64,000 nucleotides of DNA from JACQGD01 sp045628725 (GCA_045628725.1 JAZQPT010000035.1:1-64000); one strand, 5' to 3'. Shown: positions 50,937-61,166, counted from the stretch's first letter. Translations and numbers: made by a program. The notes: generated by a model not told the origin, from the sequence alone.

Positions 50937-53333
50937 ATGAGCAAAACAAATATCGGTGACGTTGGTGGCGGCACTCAAAAAAACAACCGTTGGCTAGGCC
51001 TTGTTTTTCAGTATCTACTGCTTGTTATTATTTGCATAACATTTTTTACAGCTGCATTATCTTTCATAGCTCCCACTGCATCAGCAGCACCAGCAGACGA
51101 CTATTGTAAAAAATATAATCCGTCAGGGAGCGGTAGCGCTGCACAAACAACTGCGTGTGTTAAAGGATTTAATGATACCTCTGGTACCGTTGTGGCTGCC
51201 TGTAGTTACCCAACACAGGCAGAGAAAGACGCCTGTAATGACGGTTTTCGTGCTGGTGATGGTGGCCAGGCAAACCCTGCCGATAACGCAAATCCAGCCA
51301 CTGCCGTGGATGAACCTAATGTAGATGACACAGGGACTACCTGCGCTATAGAAAACATCGGCTGGATATTATGTCCTGTCATCAAGGCGACGGCTACGAT
51401 GTCGGATAAATTATTCCAGTTTTTAGCCGATCATTTCTTAGAAATTGAACCAGAACTGTTGACAGCAAATCCTGGTGGGAACGGCAAGGGTACGATAACC
51501 GCCTGGGAACAAGCACGTAATCTAGCAAACATTGCCTTCGTCATTGCTTTTATCGTCATCATTTATTCACAAATCACTGGCGCTGGCCTGAATAATTACG
51601 GGATAAAGCGTATGTTGCCACGGTTAATCGTGGCTGCGATTGCCGTGAACGTATCGTACTATATCTGTCAAGCAATCGTTGACCTTTCCAATCTGTTAGG
51701 TTATGCCATTATGAATGCACTGCAGAGTATATCAAATGATATCGGACCAGCGGTAATGGGTGGGTCTAACCAAGGCACAAACACCGAAACCGGCGATGGA
51801 TGGCTGGCAAAGATTGCAGTTGGCGCCATCGCGGTGGCTGGGCTGGTCTGGCTAATGGTCGGGCCGTTACTTAGCGTGATCGGCGTCGTAATTATCACCT
51901 GTATCGTCGTAGTTATTATTCTGCTGTTACGAAAAGCATTCATCGTTCTTCTCGTTGTTATATCGCCACTGGCATTCGTTGCATATCTGCTACCAAATAC
52001 CGAAAAATACTTCAGTAAATGGCTCAACATGTTCTGGCAATTGTTAATGGTATTCCCGGTTATCGCCCTACTACTAGGCGGCGGGCAGCTCGCAAGTACT
52101 ATCATCCTTGTTGCTGGATCACAAGAACCTGCGGCCGCTAGTCAACAAGTCGCATGCGGTAACGAAGCAGTGAACGATAACACTTCTGCCGATAATAACC
52201 CGGCCGCTGCCGACAACGCCAATCGCGTCCAAAAGGACGCCTACGGAGTTCAGGGTGAATGTAGCGAAGAAGTAACCATGCCTGACGGCTCTAAAAGACA
52301 AGCTGGCTGGACGCTAGGACTAGTAGCTGCGGGTGTTGCCGTAGCGCCGCTACTGGCTGTTTGGGCAGTACTCAAGGGTGCGATAGGTGCTGCAGGTGCT
52401 ATTGGCGGCAAACTTAGCGGCGCCGTACAAAAGAGTGCAGCGGGTGGAACCAAAGGTGTTGGTGGCTTTGTCAAAAAGAAATACGATGGCAGTGCGTTTG
52501 GTGTTGGCCGCGAAATCCGACAGTCTGGTAAAAAGAACTTTAAGAGGCAAAGGGTACTCAGAAGCTTAGGCGCAAGAGGGACCGAAGACAATCCACTTAG
52601 CCTGACCGATCGATACAGGCAGGCAGCAGCGGGCGGTGTTCCAGGCCTAATGTCCAAAAGCAGTAGGCTGAATGTCGGCTCGATCAATGCACAGAACCAA
52701 GCTATCACTCGTGCAGCATCAGCACGTGAACAGATTGACAGTGAAGATGTAAAGAGCGAATTATCGGCTATCGAATATGCAGCTGAAGGTAAGTTAGCAG
52801 GCGCTCAGAATGCTTTCGATTCAGCACTTCAGTCAGGAGATCAAGCAAAGGCGAAGGCTTCTGTAGCAGCACTTATGACAACTGGAGAAAAGGGTATCGA
52901 TGCACTAGCTATGAAACTTGAAGCCGCACAAACAAGAGCAAATAGTACAGGAAATCATGATCTTGCAAACATGCTAAAGGAATACATGATGCAAGCGCAT
53001 GGAAATGTTAAGGACAAGAATGCGGCAATCCATGCCTGGACTACAAGTACGCAGGCGAAGAGTGGAGAGACAGGCGCTGCAACTGTTAATGACTACGCCA
53101 ATAGTAGCAGCACCTACTCAAAACTATCCGATGCACAGTTCGCGACACAAACTGGCTCATCGCTCAGTACCGCTGGCGCAAGAGCTGCTTTAGGAAAAGA
53201 GACAGAGAACGCCGAAGGTCTCAAGGAAACACGTGGACATCGGTTGCTTAGTAATCCGGAAAGTGCTAAAAACTTTAGTGATGATAAACGAACAATTATC
53301 GCAAGTAACGGTGGTAATATCGCACCTCACTAG
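50937..53333 (+). CDS. VirB6/TrbL-like channel protein 2 with Cys-rich module
   Basis: 798 aa. Signal segment, then a Cys-rich stretch (DYCKKYNPSG..., TACVKGFND, KDACNDGFRAGD), then CAIENIGWILCPVIK, then about six helices to residue 490. KRMLPRLIVAAIAVNVSYYI and LLPNTEKYFSKWL match the first VirB6-like protein. The remaining 300 residues are Ala/Gly/Gln-rich and helical or disordered. A probable core channel of the secretion system. The promoter has its -10 inside an inverted repeat, 5 nt from the start. Confidence 0.78.
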   Translation: MSKTNIGDVGGGTQKNNRWLGLVFQYLLLVIICITFFTAALSFIAPTASAAPADDYCKKYNPSGSGSAAQTTACVKGFNDTSGTVVAACSYPTQAEKDACNDGFRAGDGGQANPADNANPATAVDEPNVDDTGTTCAIENIGWILCPVIKATATMSDKLFQFLADHFLEIEPELLTANPGGNGKGTITAWEQARNLANIAFVIAFIVIIYSQITGAGLNNYGIKRMLPRLIVAAIAVNVSYYICQAIVDLSNLLGYAIMNALQSISNDIGPAVMGGSNQGTNTETGDGWLAKIAVGAIAVAGLVWLMVGPLLSVIGVVIITCIVVVIILLLRKAFIVLLVVISPLAFVAYLLPNTEKYFSKWLNMFWQLLMVFPVIALLLGGGQLASTIILVAGSQEPAAASQQVACGNEAVNDNTSADNNPAAADNANRVQKDAYGVQGECSEEVTMPDGSKRQAGWTLGLVAAGVAVAPLLAVWAVLKGAIGAAGAIGGKLSGAVQKSAAGGTKGVGGFVKKKYDGSAFGVGREIRQSGKKNFKRQRVLRSLGARGTEDNPLSLTDRYRQAAAGGVPGLMSKSSRLNVGSINAQNQAITRAASAREQIDSEDVKSELSAIEYAAEGKLAGAQNAFDSALQSGDQAKAKASVAALMTTGEKGIDALAMKLEAAQTRANSTGNHDLANMLKEYMMQAHGNVKDKNAAIHAWTTSTQAKSGETGAATVNDYANSSSTYSKLSDAQFATQTGSSLSTAGARAALGKETENAEGLKETRGHRLLSNPESAKNFSDDKRTIIASNGGNIAPH

Positions 53334-53391
53334 ACCTGGATATAGCAGCTCGCTAAACACAATCATTTACGTTACAATATAGGATAGAATT

Positions 53392-54435
53392 ATGGCTGTT
53401 TATAAAGTTCCTCAAGACGTCGAAGCGGACGATAAATTAATTGGCCCGTTTAGTTTTCGGCAGTTTATCTATTTGATTGTCGTTGCTATTAGTGGCGGGG
53501 CAGCGTGGGGCTTGTCACAGCTGTTTATCCCGCTGGCGATTATTCCGTTGCCATTTATCTTGTTCTTTGCGGCGTTGGCGCTGCCACTACGTAAAGATCA
53601 GCCAATGGAAACGTATCTGTCTGCTGTCGTGTCATTCTATTTTTTGAAATCACGTCGTAGGTTTTGGCAGCCAGACGGCATTGATTCATTTATAACAATC
53701 ATCCCGCCGAAAGACGAAGATATTAGACGTACTAAAGATTTCGGTGAAGATGAAGCAACGAGAAGGTTGAGCTATTTAGCTGATTTGGTTGATAGCCATG
53801 GATGGTCGGTGCGCGGAGAAGGCATCCCTGTTCCAGACACGTCAATTAATAACGACTTGTATTACGAATCACAGACAACCGAAGACATGATGGACGTAAA
53901 CAATGCCGAATCACAACGGCTAACCCAAGGCTTGGCTAGTTCGAGTGCCGACGCTCGCCAAACGGCAATATCGCATATGCAGTCATCAGCAGCAGCAAGT
54001 TCATTGACAGATACAGCCATGGCTAATCCATTGCTTGCGGGCGACTCCGTCAGCAATAGTACAGTAGCAAATCAATATGATCCAGCGACGCCATTTAGGC
54101 CAATGATGCAGCCGACACCGGCGCCTGTTGCATCCTCAACACAAAGCTATCTCGCTCGAGACGACCGTGACGCAATCGCGTACGCCACAGCCCTCACTGA
54201 AGCAGCCGAAGACAGCAGAAGATCAGGTATTGCATATAATGATTCCGCCAAAAGCACTAGCGTGACACCCACCTCTGATGATACAATGGAACGTGCTAAG
54301 AGACGTGCGGAAGAGTTGGCCAGTAGAGACGATCTTTCATTACAAACCTTGTCTGAAGAGGCGAGTCGTTTAGAAAAGAAGGATCATGACCAGATGCTTG
54401 GCGATGGCGACGAAGTAACAATTTCTTTACGGTAA
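53392..54435 (+). CDS. PrgI/VirB3-like membrane protein
   Basis: 347 aa. Residues 1-95 are a PrgI-family domain: AVYKVPQDVEADDKLIGPF followed by two helices and FYFLKSRRRFWQPDG. PrgI proteins of Gram-positive type IV systems sit next to VirB4 and take the VirB3 place, anchoring the ATPase to the membrane. The C-terminal 240 residues are polar, Ser/Ala/Asp-rich and likely disordered. It lies directly upstream of the two-gene VirB4. Confidence 0.85.
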   Translation: MAVYKVPQDVEADDKLIGPFSFRQFIYLIVVAISGGAAWGLSQLFIPLAIIPLPFILFFAALALPLRKDQPMETYLSAVVSFYFLKSRRRFWQPDGIDSFITIIPPKDEDIRRTKDFGEDEATRRLSYLADLVDSHGWSVRGEGIPVPDTSINNDLYYESQTTEDMMDVNNAESQRLTQGLASSSADARQTAISHMQSSAAASSLTDTAMANPLLAGDSVSNSTVANQYDPATPFRPMMQPTPAPVASSTQSYLARDDRDAIAYATALTEAAEDSRRSGIAYNDSAKSTSVTPTSDDTMERAKRRAEELASRDDLSLQTLSEEASRLEKKDHDQMLGDGDEVTISLR

Positions 54436-54453
54436 GGGGACGGGATAACAAAA

Positions 54454-55329
54454 ATGCCACCAAATAATCAACAACCACAGATGGCACAACCAGTGCAGGG
54501 CACTCAGCCAGGCATGCCTATGCAGGGTCAACCTATGCCGCCAGTCGCTGGAACACCCAGTCCAACAGATGCAAAGACACCCCCTGCTGCACCATCGAAC
54601 CCAAATACTACCCAGAACAGTCTGGGATTCTCTGAGATCCGCGATAATATGGTAGTGATGAACGATGGTAGCTTTCGGGCAGTAATCGCGTGTAAATCAA
54701 TCAACTTCGACCTGATGAGCAGCAAGGAACGAGAGGGTATTGAATATAGCTATCAAAACTTCCTTAACTCACTTTATTTTCCGGTTCAAATTCTTATTAG
54801 GTCGCAGCGTGTCGATATCGGTCCTTATATTGAACGCTTGACGAACATTCGCCGTGATCAAGAAAACATGCTACTTAATATTCTTACCGACGATTACATC
54901 GACTTTATCGACACACTATCTCAAGAAGCAAACATTATGGATAAAAGTTTTTATGTCGTCGTTCCGTTCTGGCCGCACGGCGACCTGAATACTGTTAAAC
55001 GCGGTAGCAAGAGTTTGTTTAGTACTATCTTTGGTGGAACACCTCAACAACGAGCAATCGTCGTTGACCATGCTCAATACGAGAAAGCAAAGGACGAGAT
55101 TAAAAATCACACCGATGCAGTGATGAGCGGGCTATTCCAACTAGGCGTCAAATGTGCCCAATTAAACACAAAAGAACTAGGCCAGCTATATTACAACTTT
55201 TATAACCCTGATACCGCAGTGCGCGAACCCCTCGGTAATTTTGCCGGAGTAACGGCGATGTATGTCCGAAAAGGCCAGGGCGAAGCACCAAAGTTACACT
55301 TGTCCCGTGAGGAGGAATTAAATGGCTAA
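54454..55329 (+). CDS. VirB4/TraC N-terminal half
   Basis: 291 aa. After a Pro/Gln/Met-rich start of 45 residues comes the N-terminal domain found in CPR VirB4/TraC proteins: GFSEIRDNMVVMNDGSFRAV and EREGIEYSYQNFLNSLYFPV, with VDIGPYIERL. No ATPase motifs. It overlaps the ATPase gene by 8 bp, so VirB4 is divided into two coupled polypeptides at this point. Confidence 0.8.
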   Translation: MPPNNQQPQMAQPVQGTQPGMPMQGQPMPPVAGTPSPTDAKTPPAAPSNPNTTQNSLGFSEIRDNMVVMNDGSFRAVIACKSINFDLMSSKEREGIEYSYQNFLNSLYFPVQILIRSQRVDIGPYIERLTNIRRDQENMLLNILTDDYIDFIDTLSQEANIMDKSFYVVVPFWPHGDLNTVKRGSKSLFSTIFGGTPQQRAIVVDHAQYEKAKDEIKNHTDAVMSGLFQLGVKCAQLNTKELGQLYYNFYNPDTAVREPLGNFAGVTAMYVRKGQGEAPKLHLSREEELNG

Positions 55330-57217
55330 AAAATTAGACGCAGTTGATATCGCTGCTCAACAACGCGCCCGTGAGCAACTTGAAGTTGAGCAAGCATTTT
55401 TAAAAGGAATCACAACACTTCGTGATTTAGTTGCGCCAAGTAGCCTTGAAATCCATGCAAGTTATTTTCGCCTAGGAACAAAATACGGCCGTACTATCTA
55501 TGTCTATGCCTATCCTCGACAAATCTACACCGGCTGGTTGAGTTCTATTATCAATATCGACGAAGTACTTGATGTGAGTATGTTCTTTTACCCAATCGAG
55601 AGTGAAGTCGTTTTGAAAAACCTGCGTAAAAAAGTAACGCAGATGCAGGCGACCATGGCGATCAACGAAGAAAAGGGTCGAACACGTGACCCTGGTCTAG
55701 AAGCGGCGCTTAGTGACGCCGAAGAACTTCGTGACGAAATCCAGGTGGGGTCAGAGCGATTCTTCCGTTATGGTCTGTACATTACTATTTACGGCGACAG
55801 CATGGACGAGCTGAATTTTGTTCAGCACAAAATCGAAACGATCTTTGGTCAGCAGCTTGTATTTAGTAAGGTCGCTTCTTCACAGCAAGAACAAGGTCTA
55901 AATAGTACCGTCCCGCAGATGACCGATCAGCTGCAAATTCGCCGTAATATGAATACTGGCGCAATCAGTACAAGCTTCCCGTTCACGAGTGCAGATTTGA
56001 CCCAAGAAAAAGGTATTCTATACGGCATCAATATGCATAATAATGGCCTGGTTATCTTTGACCGGTACACGCTTGAAAATGCCAACATGGTAGTATTTGC
56101 AAAGTCTGGTTCTGGTAAATCATTCACCGTCAAACTAGAAGCCGTCCGCTCGATGATGATGGGTGCCGATATATTGATTATCGACCCTGAAAACGAATAT
56201 CAAAAATTATCCGATGCCGTCGGCGGAAGCTATATTCGTCTTTCACTTAACTCGGATGTTCGCGTCAATCCATTCGATCTGCCGCGAGTAATTGATAGTG
56301 AAGACGCCGATGATGCGCTGAGGGCAAACCTTGTTACACTACACGGTCTGCTGCGACTAATGCTTGGCGGCGCTCACGTTGTATCAAGTGGCGCAACCAA
56401 TACGAGTGGACTAACACCAGCAGAAGAGGCTGACCTAGACCAAGCACTTATCGATACCTATGCGCGCGCTGGCATAACAAGCGATCCGCTAACACATAAC
56501 TCATTGCCGCCAACCATGATGGATCTTTACGATACATTAGTACACATGGAGGGAAGCGGCCCATCTCTTGCTCAGCGACTACGCAAATACACGACTGGTA
56601 CATTCGCCGGCATCTTTAGCCAGCAATCAAACATTGATATTAATAATCAGATGGTTGTATTTAACATTCGTGACCTCGAGGATGAACTTCGTCCTGTTGC
56701 GATGTACATCGTACTCTCACACATCTGGAACGTCACTCGCTCACACCTAAAAAAGCGTATGCTAATCGTGGATGAGGCGTGGCAACTAATGAAATATGAA
56801 GATTCGGCAAACTTTTTGTTTAGTTTGGCTAAACGAGCTCGTAAATATTACCTTGGCGTTACGACAATCAGTCAGGACGTAGAAGACTTTATGGCGAGTA
56901 AAATGGGTCGTGCAATCGTTGCAAACTCATCGATGCAGCTACTACTAAAGCAGTCACCAAGTGCAGTTGACGTATTGGCGGACGTATTTAAACTGACCGA
57001 AGAAGAACGCAAACGACTCGCTAACTTTCCTGTTGGACAAGGGTTATTCTTTGCCGGCGCTAACCATGTGCACATCCAAGTTGTTGCAAGTCGCACAGAA
57101 CATCAACTCGTCACAACAAACCCAGTCCAGCAAATGCAAGAGGAAGAAGAGAGGCGTATGAAGGAGCTAGCGCGTCAAAGAGCAAGCCAGGATGCTGCGC
57201 CCCAACAATTACGATAA
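55322..57217 (+). CDS. VirB4-type ATPase
   Basis: 631 aa motor of the type IV secretion system. Walker A is FAKSGSGKSFT near residue 259, and Walker B is MLIVDEAWQL near 480. Other VirB4 marks are DILIIDPENEYQ, RVNPFDLP and LGVTTISQDVEDF. The N-terminal 250 residues continue the VirB4 fold started on the previous gene. No VirD4 coupling ATPase or VirB11 is seen in the window. Energises pilus or substrate movement. Confidence 0.93.
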   Translation: MAKKLDAVDIAAQQRAREQLEVEQAFLKGITTLRDLVAPSSLEIHASYFRLGTKYGRTIYVYAYPRQIYTGWLSSIINIDEVLDVSMFFYPIESEVVLKNLRKKVTQMQATMAINEEKGRTRDPGLEAALSDAEELRDEIQVGSERFFRYGLYITIYGDSMDELNFVQHKIETIFGQQLVFSKVASSQQEQGLNSTVPQMTDQLQIRRNMNTGAISTSFPFTSADLTQEKGILYGINMHNNGLVIFDRYTLENANMVVFAKSGSGKSFTVKLEAVRSMMMGADILIIDPENEYQKLSDAVGGSYIRLSLNSDVRVNPFDLPRVIDSEDADDALRANLVTLHGLLRLMLGGAHVVSSGATNTSGLTPAEEADLDQALIDTYARAGITSDPLTHNSLPPTMMDLYDTLVHMEGSGPSLAQRLRKYTTGTFAGIFSQQSNIDINNQMVVFNIRDLEDELRPVAMYIVLSHIWNVTRSHLKKRMLIVDEAWQLMKYEDSANFLFSLAKRARKYYLGVTTISQDVEDFMASKMGRAIVANSSMQLLLKQSPSAVDVLADVFKLTEEERKRLANFPVGQGLFFAGANHVHIQVVASRTEHQLVTTNPVQQMQEEEERRMKELARQRASQDAAPQQLR

Positions 57218-57226
57218 TACCTCATT

Positions 57227-60200
57227 ATGTCGATAGGAACTGACCTCCGCGAACGTGAAGAACAGGCCGCAAACGAAGCGGACGATTTAAATCCGGGGCA
57301 AAAAAACTACGACAAGTCATTTAGTCGTAGCAAGAGTGACGATTCACAGGACGGCGACCAGGAAAATAGTGGTTCGGATGATTTTGAAAACTATAACTAC
57401 AACAAACCAGGGACACAAAAACGTACCGATTCGCACGGCGATACAGTAAATTCAAACTACAATGCCGATGACGGCGCAGGCAGCGACAAAAACATACGGT
57501 CTGCCAAAGACAAAGAAGAGCGGGGCAGTAGCCTATACAGTAAATCCTCTGCCGCGTCCGCCATGACTGGCGGTATGGCTGGTATTGCAGGAAAGTTAAA
57601 CGGCAAAGGAAAAGGGCCGACGTCCGGTGTCGTCGGTCTTATTTTGTTTGCAATGGTCGGTATAATGGGCGGATCAGCTGGCCTAGCCGGAACGTTGCTC
57701 GTCAACATGAAAGAAATTTTTCATAATGATCGTTCCGACGCATCACGCACCAACCGCCTGTATTCACGCGCATTTCTTGCAAACAAATTCAAAAAAGATA
57801 ATGGTAATGCCTGCCAGAAATCAAAAATAGTATGTAAAATGTCCACGATGAGCAAGCAGGATATAAAAACATATCAAGAGAATGGTTTCAAAATTGAGGG
57901 TTCCGAGATCGACGCAGACGGAAATAATACTGGCAAGCGAGTTGAAGACGATAAATCACTTCGGCCAGGCGCGACTGCTGATTCTGCAAACCCTGACAAT
58001 CCAGGTGACGCCCATGACCCCAAGGCCCGCGTATCACTTGAAAGAGTTACCTACCCAGACGGAAAACAGGTAACCAATGGAAAAGAATATTACGCACATG
58101 CGGATAAAAATACGAGTGCGTTACGTTCTGCGGAAAAAGCCTTTCCAAGTCGCTCATCGTTTTATTTAAACAAATTCTTTACAAATAAAGTCCTGGGCGG
58201 AGATCGTTGGGGTTTTACTAAAGACAAGAAGAAATTCCCAGAATCAAATAAAAATGGCGAACAAGATAGAGCGATTGATGAACAGACAGGGAGCGAAAAC
58301 GGGAGGGGTAGTTATGACCCAAATGCACCGCCAGAAGAGCGAAATCGTAATTATGAAGGAACCAGAGATGGAATCATAGAAGAGTCGAGTCGACACGCAC
58401 AGAGCAGCGGCAAAGGTGGAATTGCTGGAACAGTATTTCAAATGGCCTGCACGCCCTATCGTGCTGCAAACGGCATCGTGAATGCTGTTAAGTTATACCA
58501 GATCACGCGACTTGGTCTATTCTTTTTAACATTCGTCCAGGCCGCCGACGAAGTTAAGGACGGACGTGGCGATGGAGCAAAGGTAGCTAAACTATCAGAC
58601 AACCTTACATATTACGAACCAAACGAGAAGATGCTACGCGATGACAAAGCGCTTAACGTAAAAGCAGGTGATCCAAATCCGAAGTATAATCTATCCGCCA
58701 CTGATTCGCAGGGTTATAAAACCGCTGCTCACGGTGACGTATCAGCACTCACTGCATTTGCACAAAATTATATACTTGGCGGTGGACAACAGTCAGCTTT
58801 AATCGCGACGACAGCTGGCATCAAGATGGGATACGAATCGGCTGCACGTAGCGTAAGTGGATTAACAGGTAGTGATATGTCAGGACGCCAAGCCATGAAA
58901 AAGTTTTGTCGATCTGTTAATAACCCCCTTGTGCAGGGAGCAACATGCTTTACGCTCCTTGCTGCAACAAATATAACACCCGCTACCGTTGCAACAGGTG
59001 GAGTGTGTGCGTGTATTGCAGAACAGATTTCTGATAGTGGCGGGTTACTTTCAGGTGTACCGATTATAGGTGGTTTCAGCGACAGTATAACTCAGGCAGG
59101 ACGCGATATATTAATGCCTAAAGGGGTGATGGATGCTATCGGAGATATTTGCGGATGGGTAACCGATAAAATAGGTGAAGTAATAAAAGCAGTAGTCAAA
59201 CAGATCCTGGAATCGGATGATATAAAGAAATTAATAGAAGAAACCTTAGCTCTGTACGATGCGAATTCTGATACCAAGGGAGTAGACGCAGGTAACGCTA
59301 TTGCAGCAGGCGCAGGACTGGTTCTATCGACAGCCGCTACTGGATATGGCAATAAACCTGGCAATAAAAAAGAGATCGACAATTATATTACCTACACTCA
59401 ACCCCTCGAAGATACCTATATTGCACTGGAAAAAGCTGATGCAGCTGAAAATCCTTTTGATATCAACAATAAATACTCTCTTGTTGGGTCGCTTGCTCGT
59501 GCGGTGAATACAAAAGACATGACACCAACAAGTTTATACGGAAACGTTGCAACGCTCTCGTCACTACTCCCAGCTGCATTTAGATCAGTGACGGCCGGAC
59601 CGTCTGCGAATGCACTTTACAACCAACCCTCAACAGCAGCTGGTGGCGAAAGTGGGCGATATGATCGCTGTAAAGATGAAGACCTCGCGTCAATTGGCGC
59701 TGCTGGCGATAGTTATTGTAGTATTGTTGGCGTCGTCAGCAAAGATGAACTAACCAAAGCAAGTAGTGCTGCATCAAATCCGAACGACACCATGATTAAT
59801 GATCTAACCGAATGGATGTCTACAGAACAACCAGAAACAGCCGACAGTGCGGGTATCGGGGAGACGTGTGTATTACTGAACGGAGAGGATGATACTGGCT
59901 GCGAAAAGTCAAAGCAGGCGTCTATCAACAAAGATACTGGCGCACCAATAGAAGATAGTCAGTACGCAAAATACCTCAAATACTGCACAGAAACCCGTGA
60001 AAACCCCTGGGGTGCGCAGGCAGAGCCTTACGAACAAGGCACGGAACGGGATCAAAGATGGTATTCTGGCCAAGAATGTATGAGTGATTCTACGATGGTT
60101 AAAAACTTCCGAATGTGGACAAATTTCTGCTTGCAAAGTGGAACGCGCGACGGAACAAGTGATTGCTATACCGAAGATGAGGCAGTAGAAAATGACACCG

Positions 60201-60673
60201 AAGGATCACTAGCAGAATGTGCAGAGGGTGGTGGAACTGAAGCGATATATACCTGTGCACTAAAATATGACAACTATGGGTATGTAATGGGTGGCGGACA
60301 TGGTGATGTCGCGAACGCTCAAGAATGGATTAAAGAATTCAAATCGAGTCCACCGACCGAATGGAAACCACTACTTGATTGCTCTGGCCTTGTCCGTATG
60401 GCATTCGTTGAAGCTATGGGCATAGAAGACGCCGCCTATGTCGCTCCTGGCGGGTATGGTAGTAGTAAATACTGGACAAAAATATCACTTTCGGAAGCCA
60501 AGCAGGGGGACATTGTCACTTCCAGCGGCCACGTTGCTATCGTAAAGGCGAACAAAGGTGACACGTTCGAGATATTCCACGCAAGTACCGACAGCGCACC
60601 GAAAGAAGACCAAATACTACACGGACAACAAAGTTATAGCAGTACAATAGCAGCATATAGGGCTAAGCAATAA
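57227..60673 (+). CDS. Giant envelope protein B with NlpC/P60 peptidase domain
   Basis: 1148 aa. A charged N-terminus of about 130 residues precedes a membrane helix (VVGLILFAMVGIMGGSAGL) and a long exported part. The body is a paralogue of the 44673 protein. The last 125 residues form an NlpC/P60 domain: LLDCSGLVRMAF with C1052, SSGHVAIV with H1102, and IFHAST with H1118 as the third candidate. Such domains cut D-Glu-dipeptide bonds in peptidoglycan. This matches the VirB1-like wall-opening role in Gram-positive type IV systems. Confidence 0.82.
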   Translation: MSIGTDLREREEQAANEADDLNPGQKNYDKSFSRSKSDDSQDGDQENSGSDDFENYNYNKPGTQKRTDSHGDTVNSNYNADDGAGSDKNIRSAKDKEERGSSLYSKSSAASAMTGGMAGIAGKLNGKGKGPTSGVVGLILFAMVGIMGGSAGLAGTLLVNMKEIFHNDRSDASRTNRLYSRAFLANKFKKDNGNACQKSKIVCKMSTMSKQDIKTYQENGFKIEGSEIDADGNNTGKRVEDDKSLRPGATADSANPDNPGDAHDPKARVSLERVTYPDGKQVTNGKEYYAHADKNTSALRSAEKAFPSRSSFYLNKFFTNKVLGGDRWGFTKDKKKFPESNKNGEQDRAIDEQTGSENGRGSYDPNAPPEERNRNYEGTRDGIIEESSRHAQSSGKGGIAGTVFQMACTPYRAANGIVNAVKLYQITRLGLFFLTFVQAADEVKDGRGDGAKVAKLSDNLTYYEPNEKMLRDDKALNVKAGDPNPKYNLSATDSQGYKTAAHGDVSALTAFAQNYILGGGQQSALIATTAGIKMGYESAARSVSGLTGSDMSGRQAMKKFCRSVNNPLVQGATCFTLLAATNITPATVATGGVCACIAEQISDSGGLLSGVPIIGGFSDSITQAGRDILMPKGVMDAIGDICGWVTDKIGEVIKAVVKQILESDDIKKLIEETLALYDANSDTKGVDAGNAIAAGAGLVLSTAATGYGNKPGNKKEIDNYITYTQPLEDTYIALEKADAAENPFDINNKYSLVGSLARAVNTKDMTPTSLYGNVATLSSLLPAAFRSVTAGPSANALYNQPSTAAGGESGRYDRCKDEDLASIGAAGDSYCSIVGVVSKDELTKASSAASNPNDTMINDLTEWMSTEQPETADSAGIGETCVLLNGEDDTGCEKSKQASINKDTGAPIEDSQYAKYLKYCTETRENPWGAQAEPYEQGTERDQRWYSGQECMSDSTMVKNFRMWTNFCLQSGTRDGTSDCYTEDEAVENDTEGSLAECAEGGGTEAIYTCALKYDNYGYVMGGGHGDVANAQEWIKEFKSSPPTEWKPLLDCSGLVRMAFVEAMGIEDAAYVAPGGYGSSKYWTKISLSEAKQGDIVTSSGHVAIVKANKGDTFEIFHASTDSAPKEDQILHGQQSYSSTIAAYRAKQ

Positions 60674-60683
60674 GGATCATTAT

Positions 60684-61166
60684 ATGGATAAGCAAAAAAT
60701 AATCATCGTCGGCTCAGCACTTGCAGTATGTATGTTATTACTAGCGGCGGTGTTTGTTGTCTGGTCAACTACAGAGGGTACACGCACCGAAAAGATCAGC
60801 GGCAAAACAAGTACTATTACTTCAGGCGACGCAGAATCATCACCTGCAACGACAACTGATAAAAAAGGAGATGAGCCCGCGCCGGCTCGTGCTACGAGTG
60901 AACTAAACGATGTCATCATATCGCAAAAACCCTCATTAATGAAAGACGGTCAACCAAACTTTGCTATAACGGGCGTAAAACGTGTAGAGAGTAAATGGTA
61001 TATCGTTACTATTCATAACACCGTCGACCCTACGGTGGGCAATGCCTGGGTGATACTAAAAGACGAAGGGTCTGAAAATGGGGGACTCATCCTTGTCGTT
61101 GGCCCAGGGACATCATTCCCTCCGTCTGTTCCTATTCCGGATAGTGTCAGAAAGGCGATCAAATAA
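60684..61166 (+). CDS. Single-helix anchored protein, unknown
   Basis: 160 aa. Membrane helix at residues 5-28 (IIIVGSALAVCMLLLAAVFVV), a Thr/Ser/Glu-rich linker, and a compact exported domain of about 80 residues (PNFAITGVKRVESKWYIVTI; DPTVGNAWVILKDEG). The stop overlaps the next ATG (TAATG), so it is coupled to the peptidoglycan hydrolase and may be its partner or inhibitor. Not recognised. Confidence 0.72.
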   Translation: MDKQKIIIVGSALAVCMLLLAAVFVVWSTTEGTRTEKISGKTSTITSGDAESSPATTTDKKGDEPAPARATSELNDVIISQKPSLMKDGQPNFAITGVKRVESKWYIVTIHNTVDPTVGNAWVILKDEGSENGGLILVVGPGTSFPPSVPIPDSVRKAIK

